This document shows, piece by piece, positions 55,794 to 64,000 of a DNA stretch of 64,000 nt (position 1 is the first letter of the stretch; each line of letters begins with the position of its first letter). The position numbers were made by a program, and so were the translations under genes. Under the pieces are notes generated by a model that searched no databases, had not been told where the DNA came from, and worked only from the letters and a program-made list of their open reading frames with translations. Source of the DNA: DASVDE01 sp963740065 (lineage in GTDB: Bacteria > Actinomycetota > Thermoleophilia > Solirubrobacterales > 70-9); contig CAVUCS010000004.1 in assembly GCA_963740065.1 (NCBI GenBank), positions 310,001 to 374,000 on the forward strand, in the 5' to 3' direction.

Positions 55794-56765
55794 TCAGCCC
55801 TTCTTAGCCTTGATCGCCTCGGTCAGCTTGGGGACGATCTTGTGCAGATCGCCCACCACGCCGAGGTCCGAGAACTCGAAGATCGGCGCGTTCGGATCCT
55901 TATTGATCGCGAGGATGTTCTCCGAGCTCTGCATGCCGACCTTGTGCTGGATCGCCCCGGAGACACCGGCGGCCAGGTACAGCTTCGGCGCGACCGTCTT
56001 TCCGGTCTGGCCGATCTGAGCCGCATAGGGGTACCAACCGGCGTCGACCACAGCGCGGGTGGCGGCAACCGCCCCGCCCATCGCCTCGGCCAGCTCCTCG
56101 CACTGCTTGAAGCCCTCGGCAGCGCCGAGACCTCGACCGCCGCCGACCAGGATGTCGGCGTCTTCGATGTTGACGTCGGCGCCACGCTGCTCGCCGCGCT
56201 GGACCAACTTGGCCTTTGAGGACCAAGCCGACAGCTCGACATCGACATCAACGACCTCGGCGGTGCCGCCGGTCTCGTTGGCGTCGAACGCGTTGAGGCG
56301 GCCGATGATGATCCCCGGCTCGGCGACGTAGCCGACGTCGGCGATCTGGGAGTCCTGCAGGATCGGCCGCTCGACGACGAGCTTGCCGCCATCGACTTTG
56401 ACCTTGGTGACCTCCATGGTCACACCGGCGCCGAGGCGAGCCGTGAGGCCCGCGCCGATCTCGAAGCCGAGCAGGCCGCCACCGAAGAGGGCGTAGCTGA
56501 AGCCCTCGTCCTGGATGACCTTGGCCATCGCGTCGACGATCGGCTGCGCGAGGCCCTCGGGGACGTTCTTGGCGCGGTAGACCTTCGCCGCGCCCCAATT
56601 GCCGAGCCCGGCACAAGCGTCGTCGGCGATGTCGCCCACGACCAGGGCAGCGGCTTCGCCGCCAACCTCGGCAGCCAGCTTGGCCGCCTCGGAGATCGCG
56701 CCGAGCGAGTTCTTGTTGAAGTTGCCCTCGTCGTCGTGGAGAGCGTAGGTAAGGATGCCTGCCAT
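55794..56765 (-). CDS. etfA: Electron transfer flavoprotein alpha subunit
   Basis: 323 residues. The C-terminal FAD-binding domain has ILVGGGRGLGAAEGFKQCEELAEAMG, ATRAVVDAGWYPYAAQIGQTGKTVAPKLYLAAGVSGAIQHKVGMQ (in parts) and ILAINKDPNAPIFEFSDLGVVGDL. These are diagnostic for EtfA. Its ATG directly follows the etfB stop. With ETF-QO it forms the electron route from acyl-CoA dehydrogenases. Confidence 0.97.
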   Translation of the reverse strand: MAGILTYALHDDEGNFNKNSLGAISEAAKLAAEVGGEAAALVVGDIADDACAGLGNWGAAKVYRAKNVPEGLAQPIVDAMAKVIQDEGFSYALFGGGLLGFEIGAGLTARLGAGVTMEVTKVKVDGGKLVVERPILQDSQIADVGYVAEPGIIIGRLNAFDANETGGTAEVVDVDVELSAWSSKAKLVQRGEQRGADVNIEDADILVGGGRGLGAAEGFKQCEELAEAMGGAVAATRAVVDAGWYPYAAQIGQTGKTVAPKLYLAAGVSGAIQHKVGMQSSENILAINKDPNAPIFEFSDLGVVGDLHKIVPKLTEAIKAKKG

Positions 56766-57557
56766 CTAGATCAGCTTCCTCTCGTCGAGCCAAGCAACGA
56801 TCTTCTCGACCGTCTCGTTGGTGTCCTCGTCCTCGATGATCTCCCCGGCCTCCTTGGCGGGCGGCGGGTTGAGCGCGAGGACCGCTGTCTTGGAGCCGGC
56901 TTCGCCGACCATGCCGCCGTCGATGCCGACATCTCCGGTCGCCTTCGGGTCGAGGGGTTTTCTCTTCGCCCCCATGATCGCCTTCAGGCTCGGGTAACGC
57001 GGCTCATTGATCGCGTCGCCGACGCTGATTACCGCGGGTAACTCAACCTCGACCGTGTCGTAGCCGTATTCGGCCTGGCGCTCGCAGCGCAGCTTGCCGT
57101 CGGTGACGTCGATCTTGATCACCTGGGTCAGCGAGGGCATCTGTAGGTGATCGGCGACAACAGCGCCGATCGTGTAGCACTCGCCGTCGTCCGACTGCTG
57201 GCCGAGCAGCACCAGGTCGGGACTCTCGGACTCCAGCACCTTGGCCAGCGAGTAGCCGGTGGCGCAAACGTCGGAGCCCGACAGGGCGTCGTCGCTGAGG
57301 TGCACCGAACGGTCGGCACCGAGGGCCACCGCCTTGTGCAGGGCACGGACGGCGGAGTCGGGGCCCATCGTCACCGCGACGACTTCCTCGACCGGAATCG
57401 CGCCACCCTCCTTGATCTGCATGGCAGCCTCAATGGCATGGGTATCGAAGGGGTTGAGGTTTTTCTCGCCGCTGCGGTCCAATCGCATCGTGTTTGAGTC
57501 GATGCGCTTCTGGACGGCGGCGTCCGGTACCTCCTTGACCAGGACGCAGATCTTCAA
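56766..57557 (-). CDS. etfB: Electron transfer flavoprotein beta subunit
   Basis: 263 residues. KICVLVKEVPDAAVQKRIDS at the start and VVAVTMGPDSAVRALHKAVALGAD, GQQSDDGECYTIGAVVADHL and PAVISVGDAINEPRYPSLKAIMGAKRKP (in parts) are EtfB blocks, including the AMP-binding region. The start is TTG 57557 with AGGAGG 6 bases upstream. A perfect 8+2+8 palindrome lies 24 bases upstream, suggesting TetR-type control. Confidence 0.95.
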   Translation of the reverse strand: MKICVLVKEVPDAAVQKRIDSNTMRLDRSGEKNLNPFDTHAIEAAMQIKEGGAIPVEEVVAVTMGPDSAVRALHKAVALGADRSVHLSDDALSGSDVCATGYSLAKVLESESPDLVLLGQQSDDGECYTIGAVVADHLQMPSLTQVIKIDVTDGKLRCERQAEYGYDTVEVELPAVISVGDAINEPRYPSLKAIMGAKRKPLDPKATGDVGIDGGMVGEAGSKTAVLALNPPPAKEAGEIIEDEDTNETVEKIVAWLDERKLI

Positions 57558-57580
57558 GCTGAGCCTCCTATAGGGCTGAT

Positions 57581-57598
57581 TGACTGACCAGTCAGTCA
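57581..57598. promoter_or_regulatory. Perfect palindromic operator upstream of etfB (TGACTGAC-CA-GTCAGTCA)
   Basis: Two 8-base arms with a 2-base spacer sit in the etfB leader. Size and TGANTGA-type sequence resemble operators of TetR-family fatty-acid regulators (FadR-like, e.g. TGAATGA...TCATTCA in Bacillus). The cognate regulator is not identified; the TetR at 52198 has a different adjacent repeat. Confidence 0.75.
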
Positions 57599-57638
57599 GT
57601 CTACCTGGAGCGTGCGGATGACGCGTCGGCGAGCTGGG

Positions 57639-58064
57639 CTATTCGCCGTGCTGGTGCCGTTCGGCGGCGCCGACGCGGATGAAATCAACGATCTCATCGG
57701 TGCCCGCACCCGGCGTAAAGACCTCGGATACGCCAAGCTTCTTCAGCTCCGGGATGTCCTCGGCGGGGATCGTCCCCCCCACCGTGACCAACACGTCGTC
57801 GACGCCCTGCTCGCCGAGCAACTCGACTATCCGCGGCACCAATGTCATGTGGGCGCCGGAGAGGATCGAGAGGCCGACGGCGTCGGCGTCCTCCTGGATC
57901 ACCGTCTCGGCGATCTGCTCCGGGGTCTGGTGCAACCCGGTGTAGATCACCTCCATGCCGGCGTCGCGCAGCGCCCGGGCGATGATCTTCGCCCCGCGGT
58001 CGTGCCCGTCCAAGCCGGGCTTGGCGACGACGACGCGGATCTTGCGGGCGGTTGCGGCTTCCAT
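57639..58064 (-). CDS. Methylmalonyl-CoA mutase small/C-terminal B12-binding subunit
   Basis: A 141-residue cobalamin-binding domain. RVVVAKPGLDGHDRGAKIIA contains the DxHxxG cobalamin-ligand motif (Asp-Gly-His-Asp-Arg-Gly), AVGLSILSGAHMTLVP has the SxL motif, and VTVGGTIPAED the GG motif. It follows the mutase catalytic chain gene by 15 bases. Together they form a split mutase like those of archaea and some actinobacteria. Confidence 0.93.
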   Translation of the reverse strand: MEAATARKIRVVVAKPGLDGHDRGAKIIARALRDAGMEVIYTGLHQTPEQIAETVIQEDADAVGLSILSGAHMTLVPRIVELLGEQGVDDVLVTVGGTIPAEDIPELKKLGVSEVFTPGAGTDEIVDFIRVGAAERHQHGE

Positions 58065-58079
58065 AGTGCGGCGGGGAGC

Positions 58080-59702
<1,623 letters not shown>

Positions 59703-59708
59703 GGCGAC

Positions 59709-59714
59709 AGTCTA
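59709..59714 (-). promoter_or_regulatory. Putative leaderless -10 hexamer upstream of mutase gene (TAGACT on minus strand)
   Basis: TAGACT ends 6 bases before the mutase ATG, overlapping the stop codon region of the upstream HAD gene. Confidence 0.45.
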
Positions 59715-60468
59715 GGACCGCTTGCGCGCGACCCGAGAGGCCCCGAAGCCGGCGACTGTCGCCAGCAGGGTGACCGCGACGGCGACGAGGCGGCGGCCGA
59801 GGCGCTCGAAGCGCATCGACTGCCACCCTTCCTCCTTGGCGATCTCGGCGAGCGGCGGATCGGGGTTGACGACGACCGGGTTGCCGACCGCGCGCAGCAT
59901 CGGCAGGTCCGAGAGCGAGTCCGAGTAGGCATAGGAGGCGGAGAGGTCGATGTCGTGGGTGGCGGCACAGGCCTCCATCGCCTCGACCTTGCCCGACCCG
60001 TAAACGAAGGGCCCGTCGAAGCGACCCGGTGAAATTGCCCCCATCGTCGACTTCGTAACGGGTGCCGATCCCGCCATCCATGCCGAGCACCCGGGCAAGT
60101 GGCTCGACCACGCCGCTACCAGCCGCGCTGACGATGAAGGTCGCGCGGCCGGCGTCCTGATGGGCGTAGACCTCGTCGAGCATCTGCGGATAGACGCGGG
60201 GCAGGATCGCCGCCATCACCTCGGGGTTCATCCTCTCGACCGTGCGCGCGGGAACTCCCGAGATCAGCTCGCGGGCGACGCGCAACACGTCGGTTGTGCG
60301 CTCGTCGGTGGTGCCGCGCAAGCGGTAGCGCAGATGCTCGACTCCCCAGCTGGCGAGCTGGCGGCGGCTGACGATTCCCTGACGGGTTGCGACGCGGGCG
60401 AACTGCATCCCGCTCGACCCCGCCATCAGGGTCTTGTCGAGATCGAAGAACGCAGCTGCCCGCTGCAC
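59712..60468 (-). CDS. HAD-IB family phosphatase (SerB-like) with C-terminal membrane segment (single frameshift)
   Basis: About 251 residues. Motif I is AAFFDLDKTLMAGSSG, and the cap helices have RVARELISGVPARTVERMNP. Motif II Ser is in ATFIVSAAGSGVVEPLARVLG. After a +1 shift near 60030 it continues RFDGPFVYGSGKVEAMEACA, with motif III/IV as YAYSDSLSDLPMLRAVGNPVVVNPD. A hydrophobic C-terminus (VAVAVTLLATVAGFGASRVA) may anchor it. The family includes phosphoserine phosphatase and lipid/glycerol phosphatases; the membrane anchor favours the latter. GTG 60468 is 4 bases after the thiolase stop. Confidence 0.85.
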
Positions 60469-60472
60469 CGAC

Positions 60473-61648
60473 TCAGACCTCGATGACTATTGCGTCGCCC
60501 TGGCCGCCACCGGAACAGATCGCCGCCACGCCGAGGCCGCCGCCGCGACGTCCCAACTCGTGCACCAGCGAGCCGACGATGCGAGCGCCGGAGGCGCCGA
60601 TCGGGTGGCCAAGTGCGATCGCGCCGCCGTTGACGTTGACCTTGTCCTCGTCGACATCGAGCATCCGCACCGAGTTGAGGGCGACTGAGGCGAAGGCCTC
60701 GTTGATCTCCCAGAGGTCGACGTCCGCAGGGCTCTTGCCGATCTTCTCCAGCGCCTGCTTGGCGGCGTTGGCGGGAGTTCTCGCCAGGTAGGGGAAATCG
60801 TCGGCGACGGTGCCGTAGGAGAGGACGCGGGCCAGAACGGTGCGCCCCTCGCCCTCGGCCCACTCCTCGGAGGCGACGACGATCGCGCCTGCGCCGTCGT
60901 TGACTCCCGGTGCGTTCCCCGCCGTATGGGTGGCGTCCTCGCCGCCGATCGCGCGCAGGCCAGCGAGCGTCTCGACCGTGGTCTCGGCGCGGATAGCTTC
61001 GTCAACCTCGATCGTGCTCTCGCCCTTGCGAGACTTGACCGTGACGCCGGTGATCTCGTCGGCAAGACGACCGGCGTCGGTCGCCTCGGCGGCGAGGCGA
61101 TGCGAACGCTCGGCGAAGCGATCCATGTCGGCGCGGGTGATCTCCAGCTCATTGGAGACCTCGCTCGCCTCGTTGATCATCTGCTTCTCGGTGAAGGGGT
61201 TGGTGAGGCCGTCGTGGACCATCGCGTCGATCGTCTCGACGTGGCCCATCCGGTAGCCGAAGCGGGCGCCCGGCAGCAGGTGGGGCGCCTGGCTCATCGA
61301 TTCCATGCCGCCGGTCACCGCGACCTCGGTGTCGCCGGCGCGGATCGCCATGTCGGCGATGCCAACCGATCGCATGCCCGAAGCGCAGACCTTGTTGATC
61401 GTCTCCGAGGGCACCTCCTTGGGGACGCCACCCTTGATCTGGGCCTGGCGCGAGGGAATCTGACCCTGGCCGGCCTGCAGGACCTGGCCGAAAACGACCT
61501 GATCGACCTGCTCGGGATCAACGCCGGAGCGCTCAAGCGCCGCCGCTATCACCTCGCCGCCGAGGTCGGTGGCATCGAGGGAAGAGAGTGTGCCGCCCAT
61601 CTTGCCAAAGGGCGTGCGGGCAGTACCGAGGATGACTGTGCTGGGCAT
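60473..61648 (-). CDS. Acetyl-CoA C-acetyltransferase (thiolase)
   Basis: 391 residues. Catalytic Cys is in INKVCASGMRSVGIADM, and VTGGMESMSQAPHLLPGAR is conserved. His is in NVNGGAIALGHPIGASGARIV and the second Cys in AAICSGGGQGDA. NEAFASVAL is the typical thiolase NEAF motif. ATG 61648 with GAAAGG upstream is chosen over longer frames. It fits the beta-oxidation/propionate context with etf and mutase genes. Confidence 0.96.
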   Translation of the reverse strand: MPSTVILGTARTPFGKMGGTLSSLDATDLGGEVIAAALERSGVDPEQVDQVVFGQVLQAGQGQIPSRQAQIKGGVPKEVPSETINKVCASGMRSVGIADMAIRAGDTEVAVTGGMESMSQAPHLLPGARFGYRMGHVETIDAMVHDGLTNPFTEKQMINEASEVSNELEITRADMDRFAERSHRLAAEATDAGRLADEITGVTVKSRKGESTIEVDEAIRAETTVETLAGLRAIGGEDATHTAGNAPGVNDGAGAIVVASEEWAEGEGRTVLARVLSYGTVADDFPYLARTPANAAKQALEKIGKSPADVDLWEINEAFASVALNSVRMLDVDEDKVNVNGGAIALGHPIGASGARIVGSLVHELGRRGGGLGVAAICSGGGQGDAIVIEV

Positions 61649-61751
61649 CGCGGGCCTTTCGTCTTGGTTTTTGTGCCGGGTCTCGGCTCGAAACGTGGGC
61701 CGCATGGCCCTGCGGGGACCATAGCGATCCGCTCCGCTCCCCATCCACACC

Positions 61752-61800
61752 GCCGAGTCGTCCTTATTCCCGCGATAGCGGGAATAAGGGCGAACTCGGC
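61752..61800. repeat. P5: 49-bp palindrome between divergent thiolase and aminopeptidase genes
   Basis: Arms GCCGAGTCGTCCTTATTCC and GGAATAAGGGCGAACTCGGC pair with small internal mismatches; the centre is CGCGATAGCG. It ends 28 bases before the aminopeptidase GTG, in the same relative place as P1 before nadC. Confidence 0.85.
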
Positions 61801-61813
61801 AGGGGCAACGTCG

Positions 61814-61819
61814 TAGACT
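61814..61819 (+). promoter_or_regulatory. Putative leaderless -10 hexamer upstream of aminopeptidase (TAGACT)
   Basis: TAGACT ends 8 bases before GTG 61828, with no ribosome binding site. Confidence 0.45.
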
Positions 61820-61827
61820 CGCCGGCC

Positions 61828-63261
61828 GTGAACGTCGAGGTGCGTCAGATCGAGCTCGAAGCGGTCGAAGCCGACCTGCTCGCGGTCGGGCTTTGCTCCG
61901 GCGAGGAGCTGCCCGCTGAGCTCGCTTCCGCGCCCGGAGCGGAGGACGCGAAGGGCGGCTTCAAAAAGCTGGCGCTGCTGCATCCGGGGCGTCCCGCCCG
62001 CGTCCTCGTCGCCGGCCTCGGCGGGCGCGAGGAGCTTGACCCGGAACGCGCTCGCGTCGCCGCCGCGCTGGTGGCAAGAGAAGCCACGAGGTTGGGGGTC
62101 GAGTCGCTCGCCTGGTCGCTCCCCGGCTCCGAAGACGACGCCGCGCTCGCCGAGGGCCTCGTCACCGGCACCATCCTCGGCGCCTACCGCTTCGATCGTT
62201 TTCTCAGCCGCGACCCCGACGACCCTCCCCCACCGCCGCTGAAGTCCCTGGCCCTGCTTGCGCCCGAAAGCGTTGCCGGGGCGGTCAAAGCCGCCCGCGT
62301 CTGCGCCGAGGCCCAGAACCGGGCGCGCGATCTGCAGAGCCTGCCGTCCAACGTCGCCACCCCCTCCTACCTGGCCCGACGGGCTCGCGAGATCGCCTCC
62401 GCTCACGAAGCCGTCACCGCCGAGGTGCTCGGCCGAGAGGAGATCGCCGCCAAGAAGATGGGTGGGCTCGTCGCCGTCAGCCAAGGGGGCGAGGAGGAGC
62501 CGCAGTTGATCGTGCTGCGCTATTCCGGCGGTGCCTCTCCGACCCTTGGCTTGGTCGGCAAGGGAGTCACCTTCGACACCGGCGGCATCTCGATCAAGCC
62601 CTCGGCGGGGATGGAAGAGATGAAGATGGACATGTCGGGCGCCGCGGCGGTGCTGGGCGCGGTCGCGGCAATCGCCGAGCTGGCCCTGCCGATCGACCTG
62701 ATCGCGGTGATTCCAGCGACCGAAAACATGCCTTCCGGGACGGCGGTTAAGCCCGGCGACATCATCACCCAGTACAACGGAAGAACGGTCGAGGTCAACA
62801 ACACCGACGCCGAAGGCCGGCTGATCCTGGCCGACGCGCTTGCCTACGCGGTTGAGCTTGGAGCGGAGCGGATCGTCGACCTCGCGACCCTGACCGGCGC
62901 CGTGATGGTCGCCCTCGGCTCGACCTACGCAGCGGTGATCTCAAACGACGATGACCTGGCGGACGCCGTGATCGAGGCCGGAGACAGAACCGGCGAGTTG
63001 GCCTGGCGTCTCCCCCTCCACCCGGAGTACAAGCAGCTGACCAAGGGAACCGTCGCCGACCTGACCAACGCGTCAGCGAAGCGCAAGGCGGGAACGATCT
63101 ACGCCGGCTCCTTCCTTGAGGAGTTCGTCGGCGAGACCCCTTGGGCCCACATCGACATCGCCGGCACCGCCTGGGACGTCGGGCGCGAGTACACCGGCAA
63201 TGGCGCCAGCGGCTACGGCGTCCGCCTCCTGGTCGAGCTGGCCGGCGAGCTCTCTTCCTAG
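61828..63261 (+). CDS. pepA: Leucyl aminopeptidase (M17 family)
   Basis: A 477-residue cytosolic hexameric metallo-aminopeptidase. The C-terminal catalytic domain has GLVGKGVTFDTGGISIKPS, EEMKMDMSGAAAVLGAV, IPATENMPSGTAVKPGDIIT, and the signature NNTDAEGRLILADAL binding two zinc ions. The N-terminal domain (about 1-165) is less conserved, as usual. The start is GTG 61828. Its 3' end overlaps the convergent thioesterase stop by 4 bases. Confidence 0.95.
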   Translation: MNVEVRQIELEAVEADLLAVGLCSGEELPAELASAPGAEDAKGGFKKLALLHPGRPARVLVAGLGGREELDPERARVAAALVAREATRLGVESLAWSLPGSEDDAALAEGLVTGTILGAYRFDRFLSRDPDDPPPPPLKSLALLAPESVAGAVKAARVCAEAQNRARDLQSLPSNVATPSYLARRAREIASAHEAVTAEVLGREEIAAKKMGGLVAVSQGGEEEPQLIVLRYSGGASPTLGLVGKGVTFDTGGISIKPSAGMEEMKMDMSGAAAVLGAVAAIAELALPIDLIAVIPATENMPSGTAVKPGDIITQYNGRTVEVNNTDAEGRLILADALAYAVELGAERIVDLATLTGAVMVALGSTYAAVISNDDDLADAVIEAGDRTGELAWRLPLHPEYKQLTKGTVADLTNASAKRKAGTIYAGSFLEEFVGETPWAHIDIAGTAWDVGREYTGNGASGYGVRLLVELAGELSS

Positions 63262-63812
63262 TCCCCGCCGAGGATCATGCAGGTGGCGATGCCGTGGGCG
63301 AGGAGTTTGCCGGTGGCGGCAGCGGTCAGGTTGGCATCGACGGTCGCCTGCTTTCGGCCGCGATAAAGGACGTTCGCCTCGCAGAGGACGCGGCCCGAGT
63401 CGCGAGTAATCGGGCGCACGTACTTGGCCTCGAGGCCAAGCGAGGTGTAGCCGACGCCCGCCGGCAACGTGGTGTGAACCGCGCAGCCAAGCGCGGAATC
63501 CAGCAGGGTCGCGGCGTAGCCGCCGTGGACTACGCCGATCGGGTTGTAGTGCTCCTCCCCCGGCTCGCCTTCGAAGACGCAGCGGCCCTCGCCCAGCTCG
63601 ATCGGCCGCAGCTTCATCGTCACCGCGATCGGCGGCGGAGGGACTTCGCCGGCGACTATCGCCTCCATGTACTCCATCCCGGTCATCCCCGCGCCGGCAG
63701 CAGCGGTCGGCACCGGGTCCTGCCAGGTCAGCGTGCGGGTGCGCGTCGTCTCGGGGCTGGACTCGGCAAATGCCAACGCCGCCTCGACCGCGGTCCCACC
63801 GTTTTCGCTCAT
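63258..63812 (-). CDS. PaaI-like hotdog-fold thioesterase
   Basis: 184 residues. The hotdog core is HYNPIGVVHGGYAATLLDSALGCAVHTTLPAG (about 105-135, in parts), with the HGG motif of PaaI-type acyl-CoA thioesterases, then YVRPITRDSGRVLCEANVLYRGRKQATVDANLTAAATG. An N-terminal extension precedes it. The substrate is unknown but likely an acyl-CoA. Its ATG overlaps the stop of a very small upstream frame. Confidence 0.9.
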   Translation of the reverse strand: MSENGGTAVEAALAFAESSPETTRTRTLTWQDPVPTAAAGAGMTGMEYMEAIVAGEVPPPPIAVTMKLRPIELGEGRCVFEGEPGEEHYNPIGVVHGGYAATLLDSALGCAVHTTLPAGVGYTSLGLEAKYVRPITRDSGRVLCEANVLYRGRKQATVDANLTAAATGKLLAHGIATCMILGGD

Positions 63813-63919
63813 CGATCGAGACTCGCCGGGTAGAGCAGATCGGCCGTTATCTCAGCCTGGGTAATCGCGATTTTCGCGCGCTTGCGGCGACTGCGTCTGT
63901 GTATGCGCATCAGCTTCAT
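63809..63919 (-). CDS. Possible 36-residue basic peptide, coupled to thioesterase
   Basis: MKLMRIHRRSRRKRAKIAIT begins at ATG 63919 with GGAG 7 bases upstream, and the frame ends in an ATGA overlap with the thioesterase start. It may be a genuine small protein or a leader that couples translation. No family is recognised. The last about 80 bases of the window (63920-64000) hold nothing I can name. Confidence 0.4.
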   Translation of the reverse strand: MKLMRIHRRSRRKRAKIAITQAEITADLLYPASLDR

Positions 63920-64000
63920 CTCAGAGCTCCGATCAGCCTGGGTTTCGTCAAACAACTCAACTGCCGGAACCCTAACGCAGCCAGTTGCTTGATGCAACCC

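Overview
The window is a gene-dense, high-GC bacterial chromosome segment. Gene content and organisation fit an actinobacterium, most likely of the Thermoleophilia/Solirubrobacterales type; that placement is an inference from general gene content, not from a marker-gene tree. Evidence includes ftsE-ftsX-S41 protease-rnr-smpB, an atpI-B-E-F-H-A-G-D-C ATP synthase operon, prfA-DUF1385-rpmE, LCP cell-wall proteins, and fatty-acid/propionate genes with ETF and ETF-quinone oxidoreductase. No tRNA, rRNA, CRISPR array or transposase was seen.

Layout. 1-6.5 kb: a minus-strand operon for cell division, RNA decay and ribosome rescue, ending in a proline-rich membrane protein cut by the window edge. 6.6-13.4 kb: a redox island with ferredoxin, FAD reductase, ferric-reductase-like membrane protein, ApbE flavin transferase, three small Ser/Thr/Pro-rich envelope proteins, a two-component system and a CxxCH haem protein. 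13.4-18.4 kb: split transketolase, nadA, fpg, nadC. 18.4-26.2 kb: ECF-like sigma factor, alkyltransferase, prfB with its programmed frameshift, secA, a small lower-GC islet, hpf, comF. 26.2-34.8 kb: sugar-nucleotide and cell-envelope genes plus ahcY. 35-42.3 kb: ATP synthase. 42.4-50.8 kb: wecA-like transferase, DUF354 transferase, glyA, lysyl-oxidase-like protein, prmC, sua5, prfA, DUF1385, rpmE. 50.8-64 kb: GGDEF protein, TetR/hydrolase pair, ETF-QO, etfBA, methylmalonyl-CoA mutase, HAD phosphatase, thiolase, M17 aminopeptidase, thioesterase.

Two repeat families stand out. The first is a set of 100-140 bp long inverted repeats (LIR1-LIR7) that abut stop codons. LIR1-LIR6 share an oriented core with unequal arms; their outer arms differ between copies but match within a copy. 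The second is a set of 43-50 bp palindromes (P1-P5) with a common centre. Two of these lie in frame inside the coding sequences of manC-like and prmC genes and appear to add extra residues.

About 18 genes carry single-base frameshifts, 22 events in all, roughly 18 of them +1. Several of these genes are normally essential (secA, atpC, prmC, nadC). Sequencing or assembly error is the simplest explanation, so these genes are annotated as whole genes with the shift marked. Many operon-leading genes have a TAnnnT hexamer 6-8 bases before the start codon, which suggests leaderless transcripts.
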